NCBI RefSeq assembly: GCF_003814515.1
Contig: NZ_RKQJ01000001.1
Coordinates: 496,001 to 560,000, forward strand
Source of the DNA: Salinicoccus roseus
Lineage (GTDB): Bacteria > Bacillota > Bacilli > Staphylococcales > Salinicoccaceae
Length of the DNA stretch: 64,000 bases
Reading direction: 5' to 3'
Shown here: piece after piece, positions 31,529 through 42,107 of the stretch
Numbering within the stretch: position 1 is the stretch's first letter
Layout of the letters: each line of letters opens with the position of its first letter
Program-made: the position numbers and the translations under genes
Notes under the pieces: model-generated
The model's database searches: none
What the model was told of the DNA's origin: nothing
What the model saw: the letters and a program-made list of their open reading frames with translations, nothing else

Positions 31529-33808
31529 TTATACTAATATTTTATCATCATCTTTGCTTTTTTCCTCATAAACCGTCAGGGCACCGTCTGCATTGCGCAG
31601 CTGGCGCTTCTTCAGGATGCCCCACAGCTGCAGCGCGATGAAGAGTGAAGAATAGATGCCGCTGATCAGGCCGACCAGGAGGGCGATCGAGAAATTCAGT
31701 ATGGCGGTGCTTCCGAAGAGTACAAGGAAGACCACCACGATGATGACGGTAAGGACCGTATTCACGGAACGCGTGAGCGTCTGCTTGAGGGACCGGTTGA
31801 TGATGGTGTCAATCTCCTCTTCCTTCCGTATGACTTTGTACTTCCTCAAGTTCTCCCTCACCCTGTCGAATGTGACGATCGTATCATTGATCGAGTACCC
31901 GATGATCGTCAGCACCGCCGCAATGAAGGTGATGTCGACTTCCAGACGGAAGATCGAGAAGACCGCAATCATGATGAAGGCATCATGGATGAGAGCGAGC
32001 ACACTCGGCAGTGCCATCCGCCATTCGAACCTTATGGTCGCATAGAGGATGATGCCGATGGATGCGATTGCGAGAGCGATGACCGCATTTTTGGCCAGTT
32101 CCTGTCCGATGACCGGACTTACCGTACTGATTGCCGGCTCACTGCCATAGAGGTCATCGAACGTGCTCTGCATCTCAGTGACGGAATCCTGCGGAAGATT
32201 CTCCGCATACCGCACAACCACCATGTCCTCTCCGGACGTCGTGATGCTGTCCGGGGACAGGTCCATCGCTTCGAGTTCCTCTTCAACCTGCTCCACTGTC
32301 GCTTCACCGTCAGTCTGTATGTCCGCCCTGGTACCACTTGTGAAGTCGATGCCGAGGTTCAGCCTGAATATCGACAGGATGAGCAGTCCGACCAGGATCG
32401 TGCCCAGACTGAATGCAAAGAATTTTCTGGAGTGGCCCACGAAATCGAAACGGTCCCATGGTGTCGTAAGGTCTTCTATGTCCTTGCCTTCATTGATGCT
32501 GTATCTGCTCTCCTCCTTCACGCCGAACCATCCGAGACGGTTGTTGAAGAAGCCGGATTTGATCAGCATCGACAGCAGCAGGCGTGTCAGGAATACCGCT
32601 GTGATGAAGCTCATCAGTATGGAGAGCAGCAGCATGGTCGCAAAGCCTTTTACACTGCTTGTACCGAAGGCGAAGAGCACGACGCCTGCGACCAGTGTAG
32701 TGATGTTCGCATCGATGATGGTCCACAACGAGGCAGCAGATGCCTTCTTATAGGCCTGCTTCAGGTTGCGGCCGATGCGGAGTTCATCCTTTATCCGTTC
32801 ATACATGATGATATTGGCATCCACAGCCATCCCTACACCGAGGATGAGGGCTGCGATCCCCGGCAGTGTGAGCACCCCGCTGATCATGTTGAATCCGAAT
32901 ATCGTCAGGTAGATGTAGACGGTGAGCGTCACCGCAGCAACCACACCTGGCAGCCTGTAGAATGCGATCATGTATATGAATACGAGTGCCACGCCGATCA
33001 GACCGGCAGTGACGGTCTCATCCAGTGCCTGTTCACCGAACTGGGCGCCGACGGAGGTCGAATAGATCTCAGTCAGTTTGACAGGCAGTGCACCGGAATT
33101 GAGGAGTGCAGCGATGTTCTGTGCACGCTCAATGCCTTCCTGGCCTTCAAAGCCGCCGGAGATCATGACATCAGAAGAATTGATCGGTTGGGATACGCTC
33201 GGAGCAGAGATGAATTTCGGGTCGGCCTTCTGGGCCTCCTCTTCAAAACTGTCCTCACCCTCCTCAAAGTCCATCCAGATGACCATCAGGTTCTCGCCTG
33301 CCGGACGCTGGGAAATCTCTTCGGTGATATCCCTGAATTCCCCCGGATCCTTCAGTTCGAGTGAAACCATCGGCTGGTTCATTTCATCAAAATTCTGGCT
33401 CGCCCCGCCCTGAACCAGATCGGAACCATCCATCAGGACATTGTCATCCACATCCCGGATGGTCAGTTCAGCCTGGGTACTGAGCAGTTCCCGTGCCTCC
33501 GTCTGATCATCGACACCTGCCAGCTGTACGCGTATGCGGTTGCCTTCCTCGATCTGTATGTTCGGTTCCGAGACACCGAGCACGTTGACCCGTGAATCCA
33601 GCGTCTGGGCCGTACTCTGAACTGCAGTATCATCAATTTCGTCGCCTTCATTCAAAGGTTCCACCTGATACAGCACTTCAAAACCGCCCTGGAGGTCCAG
33701 CCCGAGATTGACATCCTTTACGAGGTCCTTGACGGTCAGGCCGATGACTGTCAGCAGCATGACGGCCACCAGGACAGCAGCTATGATTCTATTCGTTTTC
33801 ACTTTCAA
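31529..33808 (-). CDS. secDF: Fused protein translocase subunit SecDF
   Basis: A 759-residue natural fusion of SecD and SecF, as in Bacillus and Staphylococcus, using the proton gradient to help pull secreted proteins through SecYEG. The SecD half has LGLDLQGGFEVLYQVEP, a large external domain and SVGAQFGEQALDETV; its membrane part has GMAVDANIIMYERI. The SecF half begins near residue 455 with LGIDFTSGT and ends with GYSINDTIVTFDRVRE. About twelve transmembrane helices are evident. The start is TTG at 33808 after GAGGTG; a GTG two codons later is possible. Confidence 0.95.
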   Translation of the reverse strand: MKVKTNRIIAAVLVAVMLLTVIGLTVKDLVKDVNLGLDLQGGFEVLYQVEPLNEGDEIDDTAVQSTAQTLDSRVNVLGVSEPNIQIEEGNRIRVQLAGVDDQTEARELLSTQAELTIRDVDDNVLMDGSDLVQGGASQNFDEMNQPMVSLELKDPGEFRDITEEISQRPAGENLMVIWMDFEEGEDSFEEEAQKADPKFISAPSVSQPINSSDVMISGGFEGQEGIERAQNIAALLNSGALPVKLTEIYSTSVGAQFGEQALDETVTAGLIGVALVFIYMIAFYRLPGVVAAVTLTVYIYLTIFGFNMISGVLTLPGIAALILGVGMAVDANIIMYERIKDELRIGRNLKQAYKKASAASLWTIIDANITTLVAGVVLFAFGTSSVKGFATMLLLSILMSFITAVFLTRLLLSMLIKSGFFNNRLGWFGVKEESRYSINEGKDIEDLTTPWDRFDFVGHSRKFFAFSLGTILVGLLILSIFRLNLGIDFTSGTRADIQTDGEATVEQVEEELEAMDLSPDSITTSGEDMVVVRYAENLPQDSVTEMQSTFDDLYGSEPAISTVSPVIGQELAKNAVIALAIASIGIILYATIRFEWRMALPSVLALIHDAFIMIAVFSIFRLEVDITFIAAVLTIIGYSINDTIVTFDRVRENLRKYKVIRKEEEIDTIINRSLKQTLTRSVNTVLTVIIVVVFLVLFGSTAILNFSIALLVGLISGIYSSLFIALQLWGILKKRQLRNADGALTVYEEKSKDDDKILV

Positions 33809-33880
33809 AAAAACACACCTCGATTATATTGTAAGTCCTCAACGTTTCAATTATAACCGTTACCACCAAAAATTAAAATG

Positions 33881-33905
33881 AAAAAAGCTGACTCGATGAG
33901 CCAGC
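33881..33905 (-). terminator. Intrinsic terminator after yajC
   Basis: GCTGGCTC and GAGTCAGC pair with one mismatch around a 3-base loop and are followed on the minus strand by TTTTTTT. Confidence 0.85.
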
Positions 33906-33916
33906 CGATGGTCTTT

Positions 33917-34180
33917 CTATTTTACTATTTCTTTAAGCGCAACACGCTCAAATTTGAGTACTGCGCCATTCACATCATCCGTACGGATGTACATGTGCTT
34001 CTGGTCGAACGACTCCACCGTTCCGTGGATGCCGCCGATCGTGATGATCTCATCACCTTTTTGCAGGCTTGACTGCATGTTCTGAACTTCCTTCTGCTTC
34101 TTCTGCGCAGGACGGATCATCAGGAAGTACATTACCAGGATGAGTACCAGAAACGGCAGGATGGCCATGAAAAATTCCAT
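33917..34180 (-). CDS. yajC: Preprotein translocase subunit YajC
   Basis: An 87-residue membrane protein with one N-terminal transmembrane helix (about residues 4-22) ending in FLMIRPAQKKQKEVQNMQ, then the conserved GDEIITIGGIHGTVESFD. YajC associates with SecDF and the Sec holotranslocon; its exact role is not settled. It lies between tgt and secDF, the standard neighbourhood, and is closed by a clear terminator. The ATG at 34180 is used; one four codons later is possible. Confidence 0.95.
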   Translation of the reverse strand: MEFFMAILPFLVLILVMYFLMIRPAQKKQKEVQNMQSSLQKGDEIITIGGIHGTVESFDQKHMYIRTDDVNGAVLKFERVALKEIVK

Positions 34181-34199
34181 CTATACATCTTCTCCTCTG

Positions 34200-35345
<1,146 letters not shown>

Positions 35346-36380
35346 CTATTCTTCATCCTCATATATTATCATCGCGTCTCCAAAGCTGAAGAACCGGTAC
35401 TTCTCATCAATCGCGTGCTGGTATGCCTTCATTATCGCATCCTTGTCGCTGAAGGCGCTCACCAGCATCATCAGGGAGGATTTCGGAAGGTGGAAGTTCG
35501 TGATCAGCGCATCAACGGCCCTGTACTGGAAGCCCGGATAGATGAAAATGTCCGTAAAGCCGCTCGCCTCTTCGAACCTGCCATGATCCCTCATGATCGT
35601 CTCCAATGTCCGCGTACTCGTCGTACCGACACTGACCACTTTTCCTCCATTTTCCCGGACTTCATTGAGTACATCCGCCGTCTCCCGGTTCATGATATAG
35701 AATTCGGAGTGCATCTTATGGTCCTCGATGTTCTCAGCACTGACGGGCCTGAATGTGCCGAGGCCCACATGCAGGGTGATATAGGCGATATGTACACCCT
35801 GCGCCCTGATGCGCTCGAGCAGCGCTTCAGTAAAATGAAGCCCAGCCGTCGGCGCGGCAGCGGACCCCGTATTTTTTGCATAGACCGTCTGGTACCGGTC
35901 CTTATCCTCCAATGTTTCCTTGATGTATGGCGGCAGCGGCATCTCACCGAGCTCATCCAGGACATTCTCGAGCAGCCCTTCGTGGTGGAGGCTGACATGT
36001 CTGATGCCCTCATCGAATGTGCCGGTGCATACTGCCTTCAGGAGACCATCGCCGAAGTCGATCTCCGTCCCCTTCTTGACCTTTCTGGCCGGACGGATGA
36101 GCACTTCATACCCGCCTTCGATCGGTTTGAGCAGCAGCATCTCCACTTTGGCACCCGTCTCACGCTTCACACCAAAGAGCCTCGCCGGCAGTACTTTCGT
36201 ATCATTGAGCACCAGTGCATCACCCGGGTTGAGATACTTCACAATATCCTCGAACTTCCCGTCCGATACAGTACCATCCGCCTTATTCAGGCCGAGCAGC
36301 CTGCTCTGTGCCCGGTCTTTCAGAGGTGTCTGGGCAATGAGTGATTCAGGCAGCTCAAAATCAAATTCCTCGAGTTTCAA
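35346..36380 (-). CDS. queA: S-adenosylmethionine:tRNA ribosyltransferase-isomerase
   Basis: A 344-residue QueA that transfers the ribosyl part of SAM to preQ1 in tRNA, giving epoxyqueuosine. It begins [17 protein letters not shown] and has [29 protein letters not shown] and GTTSTRTLE. The start is TTG at 36380, with AGGA upstream, only 3 bases after the ruvB stop. Order ruvB-queA-tgt-yajC-secDF matches Bacillales. Confidence 0.95.
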   Translation of the reverse strand: MKLEEFDFELPESLIAQTPLKDRAQSRLLGLNKADGTVSDGKFEDIVKYLNPGDALVLNDTKVLPARLFGVKRETGAKVEMLLLKPIEGGYEVLIRPARKVKKGTEIDFGDGLLKAVCTGTFDEGIRHVSLHHEGLLENVLDELGEMPLPPYIKETLEDKDRYQTVYAKNTGSAAAPTAGLHFTEALLERIRAQGVHIAYITLHVGLGTFRPVSAENIEDHKMHSEFYIMNRETADVLNEVRENGGKVVSVGTTSTRTLETIMRDHGRFEEASGFTDIFIYPGFQYRAVDALITNFHLPKSSLMMLVSAFSDKDAIMKAYQHAIDEKYRFFSFGDAMIIYEDEE

Positions 36381-36383
36381 AAC

Positions 36384-37403
36384 CTATTCCTCATTTCTGA
36401 ATATATCCATCTGTGATTTTCCATTAAAGTAGTCGTAGCTTTTTGCTGTGGCCTTCCGGCCTCTCGGTGTCCGTTCGAGGAACCCCTGCTGGATCAGGTA
36501 CGGTTCATACACATCCAGCAGTGTGATGACTTCCTCACCAATCGACACAGCCACGGTTTCAAGGCCCACCGGCCCGCCGCCGTAGGTATCGAGAATCGTA
36601 TTCATGATCTTGTGGTCGATCGGGTCCAGCCCGCTCGGGTCGACTTCCAGCACCTTCAGCGCATGGTTCGTCGTCTCGAGGGTGATGGACGGCTCCTTCT
36701 TCACGATCGAAAAGTCCCGGACACGCCTGAGCAGCCGGTTGGCGATCCGCGGCGTGCCGCGTGAACGTCTGGCAAGTTCCATTGCACTGTCATCGTCGAT
36801 GGCGACTTCAAATATGTCCGCTGTACGGTTGACGATGGTGACCAGGCTGTCGACATCATAGTATTCGAGCCTCAGCTGGACGCCGAAACGGTCACGGAGC
36901 GGTGCGGAGAGGCTGCCGAAGCGTGTCGTCGCCCCCACCAGTGTGAATGGCGGCAGGTCGATCCGGATGCTCCTCGCTTCCTCCCCCTTGCCGATGACGA
37001 CATCAAGGAAGAAGTCCTCCATTGCAGAATAGAGGATCTCCTCCACAGCCCGGGGAAGCCGGTGGATCTCGTCGATGAACAGGACGTCCCCCATCTCAAG
37101 GCTCGATAGAATCGCCGCAAGATCCCCGGCACGTTCGATTGCCGGCCCGGAAGTCGTCCGTATGTTCACACCGAGCTCATTGGCGATGATGTTCGACAGC
37201 GTCGTCTTGCCGAGTCCCGGAGGACCGTGCAGAATGACGTGGTCCAGCGCCTCTTCCCTGATCCGCGCAGCTTCTATGAATACGTTCAGGTTATTCTTCA
37301 ATGTCTGCTGGCCGATATACTGGTGCAGATATTCCGGCCGGAGCGACATTTCCAAATGCTCTTCATTCTGCTGCTTTCCTTCATCTAAAATGCGATCATC
37401 CAT
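36384..37403 (-). CDS. ruvB: Holliday junction branch migration helicase RuvB
   Basis: A 339-residue AAA+ motor that drives branch migration together with Ruv[14 protein letters not shown], Walker [11 protein letters not shown], Walker [12 protein letters not shown], sensor [17 protein letters not shown] and the C-terminal winged helix ([17 protein letters not shown]) are all visible. GGGGTG precedes the ATG. It is placed 12 bases after ruvA; no ruvC is present, as expected for Firmicutes. Confidence 0.97.
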   Translation of the reverse strand: MDDRILDEGKQQNEEHLEMSLRPEYLHQYIGQQTLKNNLNVFIEAARIREEALDHVILHGPPGLGKTTLSNIIANELGVNIRTTSGPAIERAGDLAAILSSLEMGDVLFIDEIHRLPRAVEEILYSAMEDFFLDVVIGKGEEARSIRIDLPPFTLVGATTRFGSLSAPLRDRFGVQLRLEYYDVDSLVTIVNRTADIFEVAIDDDSAMELARRSRGTPRIANRLLRRVRDFSIVKKEPSITLETTNHALKVLEVDPSGLDPIDHKIMNTILDTYGGGPVGLETVAVSIGEEVITLLDVYEPYLIQQGFLERTPRGRKATAKSYDYFNGKSQMDIFRNEE

Positions 37404-37415
37404 AATAGCACCCCA

Positions 37416-38003
37416 TTACTGAACTAGGTATTTAAGCCCTCTTTTTACTGCTTCGTCCACAGAACCGAAAGATTCATTGCCCAGATGCTTCTCAATGCGC
37501 TTGAGCTCACGTCTGCTGTAGCCGAGCGCCTCCAGGGCGAGCAGGGCTTCGCTGATGAAGTGGTCATTGCCATCCACATCAGGCGACTCGGGTGAAGCAT
37601 CCACATGTCCGAGCTTGCCTTTCAAATCAAGGATGATCTGGCTGGCCGTCTTCTTGCCGACACCCGGGAACTTCTGCATATACTTCTCATCTTCGGTTTC
37701 GATCGCCCGGATGATTTCATCCGGGGTGGAGGCTGCCAGAATTGCCATTGCACTCTTCGGGCCGATGCCCGTGACCTGCAGCAGCGACCTGAAGAGGATC
37801 TTTTCATCCCTCGAGTTGAAGCCATAGAGCGTATGGCTATCCTCCCTTACGATCAGTTCCGTGTGGATCTTCACTTCGTTCTCCTTATTATGCTCAAAGC
37901 GAAAAGGATTCGGAACCATGATCAGGTATCCGATCCCATTCGTCTCCACAGTGATATACTGCGGCTCCACTTCCTTCAAAACACCAACAATATACTGATA
38001 CAT
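37416..38003 (-). CDS. ruvA: Holliday junction DNA-binding protein RuvA
   Basis: A 195-residue RuvA. The N-terminal OB domain (YITVETNGIGYLIMVP) is followed by two helix-hairpin-helix motifs, LLQVTGIGPKSAMAIL and FPGVGKKTASQIILDLKGKL, and a C-terminal three-helix domain that contacts RuvB. The ATG at 38003 has GGTGATTTG upstream; the TTG immediately before it is less likely. It begins 10 bases after obgE. In Staphylococcus an ACT-domain gene usually lies between obgE and ruvA; it is absent here. Confidence 0.95.
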   Translation of the reverse strand: MYQYIVGVLKEVEPQYITVETNGIGYLIMVPNPFRFEHNKENEVKIHTELIVREDSHTLYGFNSRDEKILFRSLLQVTGIGPKSAMAILAASTPDEIIRAIETEDEKYMQKFPGVGKKTASQIILDLKGKLGHVDASPESPDVDGNDHFISEALLALEALGYSRRELKRIEKHLGNESFGSVDEAVKRGLKYLVQ

Positions 38004-38013
38004 CAAATCACCA

Positions 38014-39294
38014 TCATTCTACGAATTCAAATTCTCCGCCGAGTATCCTTACAGTATCACCGGTCTGGATGCCGCGCTCCCTGAGCGCATCATCAATGCC
38101 CATGGAACGCATCTGTCTGGCGAATCTCCTGACAGCAGCATCACGGTTGAAGTCCGTCATCTTGAACATGCGCTCTATGGCATCCCCGGAGACGACATAT
38201 GCACCATCATCATCACGGCTGATCTCGAATGTATCCGGATCCTTCTCGTGACGATAGACCACACGGTGGTCCGTCTCCTCTATGACTTCCTCCACTTCAG
38301 ATGTCTCTTCGAGCAGATCTGCAACCCTGTATAGTACCGTATCCAGGTTCTCTCTCGTCGCTGCAGATATTCTGAAGATCTCCTTATCTCCGCCTACCGC
38401 TTCAGTGAAACGGTCGAAGACCGCTTCATCCTCCACCAGGTCGACCTTGTTCAGCACTATGATTTCAGGACGCTTCAGGAGGTTTTCATTATATAGGCCC
38501 ATCTCATTGCGGATGATCCTGTAGTCTTCGACTGCATCCCTTCCTTCAAGCCCGCCGATGTCGATGACATGGACGATGACCTTCGTCCTCTCGACGTGGC
38601 GCAGGAACTGATGTCCAAGACCCGTACCTTCGGAAGCCCCTTCGATCAGCCCAGGCAGGTCTGCCATCACAAACGAACGCCCGTCTCCGGTTTCAACCAC
38701 ACCGAGGTTCGGCTTGATGGTTGTGAATGGGTAGTCGCCCGTCTTCGGCTTCGCTTTCGACACTGCGCTGAGTATCGTGGACTTCCCTACACTCGGGAAG
38801 CCGACAAGCCCTACATCCGCGAGGAGTTTGAGCTCCATGACCACATCGAGCTCTTCACCCGGTTCACCATTTTCGGCAAAATCCGGCGCAGGATTCCGGG
38901 AGGAGGCAAATCTTGAATTGCCGCGTCCCCCGCGTCCGCCTTTTGCCACGACTGCGCGCGCGCCATGCTGTACAAGGTCCGCAAGCGTTTCGCCGGTATC
39001 CTTCCTTTTGACAATGGTGCCTGGCGGCACTTTCAGCACCATCGGCTCACTATTTTTACCGTGTGCATTTGAATTCATCCCATTCTCGCCGCGCTTCGCC
39101 TTGAAATGGCGCTGGTAACGGAAATCCATCAGTGTCCTGAGTCCCTCATCGACTTCGAATATGATGTCCGCACCATTGCCGCCATCACCGCCGGAAGGTC
39201 CGCCCAGCGGCACATACTTCTCACGTCTGTATGCGACAAGGCCATTCCCGCCATCGCCGGCTTTTAAGTATATATCTACCTGATCTATAAACAT
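38014..39294 (-). CDS. obgE: GTPase ObgE
   Basis: A 426-residue Obg GTPase linked to 50S assembly and stress signalling. The glycine-rich Obg fold ([19 protein letters not shown]) fills residues 1-158. The G domain has GFPSVGKST (G1), DLPGLIEGA (G3) and LNKVDLV (G4). The C-terminal OCT domain ([18 protein letters not shown]) ends at residue 426. GAGGTG precedes the ATG. A terminator after rpmA and an extended -10 promoter lie upstream, so obgE probably starts the obgE-ruvAB-queA-tgt-yajC transcript. Confidence 0.97.
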   Translation of the reverse strand: MFIDQVDIYLKAGDGGNGLVAYRREKYVPLGGPSGGDGGNGADIIFEVDEGLRTLMDFRYQRHFKAKRGENGMNSNAHGKNSEPMVLKVPPGTIVKRKDTGETLADLVQHGARAVVAKGGRGGRGNSRFASSRNPAPDFAENGEPGEELDVVMELKLLADVGLVGFPSVGKSTILSAVSKAKPKTGDYPFTTIKPNLGVVETGDGRSFVMADLPGLIEGASEGTGLGHQFLRHVERTKVIVHVIDIGGLEGRDAVEDYRIIRNEMGLYNENLLKRPEIIVLNKVDLVEDEAVFDRFTEAVGGDKEIFRISAATRENLDTVLYRVADLLEETSEVEEVIEETDHRVVYRHEKDPDTFEISRDDDGAYVVSGDAIERMFKMTDFNRDAAVRRFARQMRSMGIDDALRERGIQTGDTVRILGGEFEFVE

Positions 39295-39316
39295 TGTCTC
39301 ACCTCTATCCTTAAAT

Positions 39317-39325
39317 ATTATAGCA
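39317..39325 (-). promoter_or_regulatory. Extended -10 promoter of obgE
   Basis: TGCTATAAT on the minus strand is a perfect extended -10, about 25 bases before the obgE start. No good -35 hexamer is present. Confidence 0.6.
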
Positions 39326-39346
39326 TATCAATTTCAGCACATTTAA

Positions 39347-39377
39347 ATAAAAAGGACACCAGCTTTGCTGATGTCCA
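39347..39377 (-). terminator. Terminator after rpmA
   Basis: The stem of GGACATCAGC with GCTGGTGTCC (one wobble) around AAA is followed by TTTTTATTT on the minus strand. It closes the rplU-prp-rpmA operon. Confidence 0.85.
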
Positions 39378-39386
39378 TTCGTTTCA

Positions 39387-39671
39387 TTATTTTGCTTCCT
39401 TGTATACGGAAACGCGTTTCTTATCGCGACCCAGACGCTCGTATTTTACAACGCCGTCGATTTTGGCGAAGAGTGTATCATCGCCGCCGCGACCTACGTT
39501 TTCACCCGGGTGGATTTTAGTCCCACGCTGACGGAAAAGAATGGATCCGCCTGTAACGTACTGGCCATCCTGCCTTTTCGCACCGAGGCGTTTGGATATG
39601 GAATCACGACCGTTTTTCGTTGAGCCTACACCTTTTTTGGATGCAAAGAATTGAAGATTCAGTTTAAGCAT
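39387..39671 (-). CDS. rpmA: 50S ribosomal protein L27
   Basis: A 94-residue L27 with the Firmicute N-terminal extension [17 protein letters not shown]. The extension is cut after LQFF by the Prp protease, whose gene is directly upstream; exposed residues then reach the peptidyl transferase centre. [18 protein letters not shown] and [15 protein letters not shown] are conserved. The ATG at 39671 has GAGGTG at good spacing; a longer in-frame reading to 39710 is rejected as it runs into prp. Confidence 0.97.
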   Translation of the reverse strand: MLKLNLQFFASKKGVGSTKNGRDSISKRLGAKRQDGQYVTGGSILFRQRGTKIHPGENVGRGGDDTLFAKIDGVVKYERLGRDKKRVSVYKEAK

Positions 39672-39681
39672 TGCTTTCACC

Positions 39682-40002
39682 TCACTTGAATAATAATCTG
39701 ATATGTTCACCGTATTCTTCTTCTATCGTTTTTAAAGAAATGATCATGCTTTCAAGCAGCAGCTGTAATTTTGCGTCGTCCGGTTCTTCGAGTTTGAATT
39801 CGAAATAGCCGGTCTCTTCCTCCATATTGATGGAAGGGTTGGCTTCCGTCATATTGAGGATTGCATTTACAGAACCGAAAACGACTGCTGAAGCACCGGC
39901 ACAGACAATGTCCTTGCCGTGTTCATCGAACTGGGCATGCCCTTCCATCTTGAAGGATGTAACCTGTCCATCATCGTTTATGTTGAATTCTACATTGATC
40001 AT
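39682..40002 (-). CDS. prp: Ribosomal-processing cysteine protease Prp
   Basis: A 106-residue Prp (YsxB) protease that removes the N-terminal nonapeptide of L27 before ribosome assembly. Catalytic histidine and cysteine are visible in [18 protein letters not shown], spaced as in the family, followed by [13 protein letters not shown]. It lies between rplU and rpmA in the classic rplU-prp-rpmA order. Its ATG shares one base with the rplU stop (TAATG). Confidence 0.95.
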   Translation of the reverse strand: MINVEFNINDDGQVTSFKMEGHAQFDEHGKDIVCAGASAVVFGSVNAILNMTEANPSINMEEETGYFEFKLEEPDDAKLQLLLESMIISLKTIEEEYGEHIRLLFK

Positions 40003-40310
40003 TACGCGTCGATCTTATCAACAGTCAGCTTCGTATAAGGCTGACGGTGCCCTTGCTTACGCTTGTAGTTCTTTCTGCGCTTGAATTTCACCACGTCGAT
40101 CTTCTTGCCGCGGCCGTGCTTTTCAACTTTCGCAGATACAGTTGCACCTTCAACTGTAGGCGCACCGACCTTGACGGAATCTCCACCTACGAAGAGCACT
40201 TTGTCGAATGTGAAGGTCGCACCTTCCTCTGCATCAATTTTCTCTACATAGATCGTTTGACCAGATTCGACTTTAATCTGTTTACCACCTGTTTCGATAA
40301 TTGCAAACAT
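40002..40310 (-). CDS. rplU: 50S ribosomal protein L21
   Basis: A 102-residue L21 beginning [18 protein letters not shown] and ending with the conserved [19 protein letters not shown], which binds 23S rRNA. The ATG at 40310 has AGGAGGTG upstream. A perfect consensus promoter and a structured leader precede it. An ATG-like start 10 codons further upstream lies in the leader and is rejected. Confidence 0.97.
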   Translation of the reverse strand: MFAIIETGGKQIKVESGQTIYVEKIDAEEGATFTFDKVLFVGGDSVKVGAPTVEGATVSAKVEKHGRGKKIDVVKFKRRKNYKRKQGHRQPYTKLTVDKIDA

Positions 40311-40409
40311 ACTTACACCTCCTGATTTAAAATAAGACACGCCATCTACAGGTGGATTTGCATCACTTGAACCTGTAATTGAGCGGTTGATGTCTACATT
40401 ATCACCAAC
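40311..40409 (-). ncRNA. L21 leader (ribosomal protein autoregulatory 5' UTR)
   Basis: About 100 bases separate the promoter from rplU. On the minus strand they contain an ACAGGT/ACCTGT stem and then GTGTCTTATTTTAAATC running into AGGAGGTG, resembling the L21 leader known from Firmicutes. Binding of L21 is thought to repress the operon. The assignment rests on position and these short motifs. Confidence 0.6.
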
Positions 40410-40415
40410 TACTGC

Positions 40416-40444
40416 ATTATACCAACGGTGTTCCCTGCTGTCAA
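40416..40444 (-). promoter_or_regulatory. Sigma-A promoter of rplU-prp-rpmA
   Basis: TTGACA (40439-40444) and TATAAT (40416-40421) with exactly 17 bases between them on the minus strand, a perfect consensus. The -35 box overlaps the mreD stop codon. Confidence 0.93.
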
Positions 40445-40959
40445 TGCTTTGGCAGTACCTCTTTTCTAACCTTGGAAGTCTTCAGTGCGATGATGAAAAC
40501 AAGGATGAAGATCAGCGCGTTCAGGAGCAGGCTCGGCGCCGCCCTGAGCGCCAGATAATCGAATGCCGGCAGATGCACCATGTCGAGCACACTGTAGACG
40601 AAGTAGATGTAGAGGTCATAGAAGAAGGTCAGGAGCAGCACGACGAATGCCAGGGCGACGAAGTCCTTATGGAAGACCCTGAATGCGGTGTGCATGAACA
40701 GGACGAAAGCCACCATGCCAAACGTATGGATGCCGTAGAGCGATCCTATGTACAGGTCCAGCATGGCACCGAAGACGACGCCGAGCAGAACACTCATCCT
40801 GGGACTGGCATATACCGAGACGAGCAGTATGAACATCAGCAGTGCCCGGGGGACGAAATAAACCTCCACACCGCCGATCTCCATCGGGCTGAAATCGGCA
40901 AACAGGAAATCCACATACATCAGCAGGAATGAAAACAGAAATATTATGATCGCCCTCAT
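40441..40959 (-). CDS. mreD: Rod shape-determining protein MreD
   Basis: A 172-residue, very hydrophobic protein with five to six transmembrane helices, including [20 protein letters not shown], characteristic of the MreD family of the elongasome. GGAGG precedes the ATG and the gene starts one base after the mreC stop. In cocci MreCD persist without MreB and affect peripheral wall synthesis. No mreB is in the window. Confidence 0.9.
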   Translation of the reverse strand: MRAIIIFLFSFLLMYVDFLFADFSPMEIGGVEVYFVPRALLMFILLVSVYASPRMSVLLGVVFGAMLDLYIGSLYGIHTFGMVAFVLFMHTAFRVFHKDFVALAFVVLLLTFFYDLYIYFVYSVLDMVHLPAFDYLALRAAPSLLLNALIFILVFIIALKTSKVRKEVLPKH

Positions 40960-40960
40960 G

Positions 40961-41809
40961 CTATTCCTCCATGGATTCCGGATTTCTCTCGATTACGAAG
41001 ACGACATCGACATCATCGACATTGCTCTTCATCTGGACGTAGGCATTCTGACTCAATCCATATTCGTCATTCTGGACCTCCACGACCGTCCCGATGAGGA
41101 GGCCTTCAGGATAGTCGCCGACGAGTCCGCTCGTAAGCACTTCATCCCCGCGGGCAAGTCCGCTGCGGTTCTTTATGTTTTCGATGACCAGAAGGTTCCG
41201 TTCCGTATCGTATTCGCGAATGTTGCCGTAGATCGGATTGCCATCATGAATGACCTCCACAGACATGTTGTTCTGGGATACGTCAGTCGTCAGCAGTTCG
41301 ACATAGCTGGAGCCGCCGTTCGCACGTGCGACTGTGCCGATCAGGCCCTCCGGCGTCATGACCGCCATCCCTTCATCGATGCCGTCCGCCTCCCCCTTGT
41401 CGATGGTGAAATTGTTCAGCCACTGGTCCGGGGAGCGGGAGATCACCCTTGCATTGATGCTTTCATAGGACTGCTTGGAACTGATGTCCAAAGCTTCCCT
41501 CAGTTCTTCATTCTCGGCCTTGAGACGTTCCAGGTCCGACTGCATCTGGGGCAGCATCTCCAACTGTGCCCTGAGCTGTTCATTCTCCTCAACCGCATTG
41601 AAGCTCTGCCTGATGCTCGAGAATATGCTGCCGGCAAAGTTGAGCGGTGCCTCGATGATCATCTGCGAGCCGGCAGCCGCATCGGCGGTGAACTGTTCAG
41701 CTTTGGTCGTGGTACTGCGGTCGGTGATCGAGAAACCAATCAGGATGATGAGTATGATGATGCCGAATAGGATCATCAGCATGCGGTTACGGTTGAAAAG
41801 CCTGTTCAC
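40961..41809 (-). CDS. mreC: Rod shape-determining protein MreC
   Basis: A 282-residue membrane protein: short cytoplasmic N-terminus, one transmembrane helix (about 9-28), a coiled coil (ENEQLRAQLEMLPQMQSDLERL within residues 74-105) and the two beta-barrel units with VISRSPDQWLNNFTIDKG and GLVGDYPEGLLIGTV. It organises wall synthases outside the membrane. The start is GTG at 41809 with GGAGG upstream. It forms an operon with mreD. Confidence 0.93.
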   Translation of the reverse strand: MNRLFNRNRMLMILFGIIILIILIGFSITDRSTTTKAEQFTADAAAGSQMIIEAPLNFAGSIFSSIRQSFNAVEENEQLRAQLEMLPQMQSDLERLKAENEELREALDISSKQSYESINARVISRSPDQWLNNFTIDKGEADGIDEGMAVMTPEGLIGTVARANGGSSYVELLTTDVSQNNMSVEVIHDGNPIYGNIREYDTERNLLVIENIKNRSGLARGDEVLTSGLVGDYPEGLLIGTVVEVQNDEYGLSQNAYVQMKSNVDDVDVVFVIERNPESMEE

Positions 41810-41847
41810 TGTAGAGCGCCTCCATTAATACGTTGATATATGATAAA

Positions 41848-41876
41848 AGAATACCATACACGGCCGGTTCTGATAA
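41848..41876 (-). promoter_or_regulatory. Candidate promoter of mreC-mreD
   Basis: TTATCA (41871-41876) and TATTCT (41848-41853) on the minus strand have 17-base spacing, downstream of the terminator of the small transcript at 41887-42036. Confidence 0.5.
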
Positions 41877-41886
41877 GCATATGTAA

Positions 41887-42036
41887 AATAAAAAAATAGA
41901 GAGGCGGCAGCCTCTCTACAACAGATAAGATAATAATATATATGATATCTAGAACAAGAATGGATCTGTTCTATCAAAAGCCACGATTCATGATGGACAT
42001 CATTACTTCATGACTTGTTATGTCGTTTTCATTACA
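41887..42036 (-). ncRNA. Small transcription unit, copy 1 (no convincing ORF)
   Basis: A self-contained unit of about 150 bases with its own promoter (42043-42071) and a strong terminator: stem TAGAGAGGC/GCCTCTCTA (41897-41918) plus a T-run. It shares the 5' sequence GACATAACAAG and the whole 3' segment from CTAGATATC to the terminator with the unit at 49668-49841. Between these it has diverged. Only very short ORFs without ribosome binding sites occur (an ATG-AAG-TAA and an 8-codon frame), so it may be a small RNA or a decayed copy of the peptide gene in copy 2. Confidence 0.55.
41889..41952 (-). repeat. Direct repeat, copy 1 (3' segment with terminator)
   Basis: The minus-strand run CTAGATATCATATATATTAT, then CTTATCTGTTGTAG and the GAGGCTGCCGCCTC hairpin, matches 49668-49726 over about 60 bases with one small indel and one substitution. 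The substitution turns a stem A-U pair into G-U, keeping the hairpin. Confidence 0.9.
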
Positions 42037-42042
42037 TCTATT

Positions 42043-42071
42043 ATGTTACATGTATTCGGGGATGCTTTCAA
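42043..42071 (-). promoter_or_regulatory. Promoter of small transcript copy 1
   Basis: TTGAAA (42066-42071) and TAACAT (42043-42048) on the minus strand, 17 bases apart, placed like the promoter of copy 2 relative to the shared GACATAACAAG sequence. Confidence 0.6.
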
Positions 42072-42107
42072 GGGGTGATTCGAAATTAAATGTTGTACTT
42101 TTCCACG

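Noticed and set aside
31985-33364. 459-codon open frame on the plus strand
   Set aside because: It lies antisense inside secDF, is rich in His, Asp and Arg as expected for a GC-skewed shadow, and has no ribosome binding site.
33823-33850. TTGAAA/TATAAT pair as secDF promoter
   Set aside because: The hexamers are good (spacer 16), but the implied start would fall on the ribosome binding site, leaving almost no leader.
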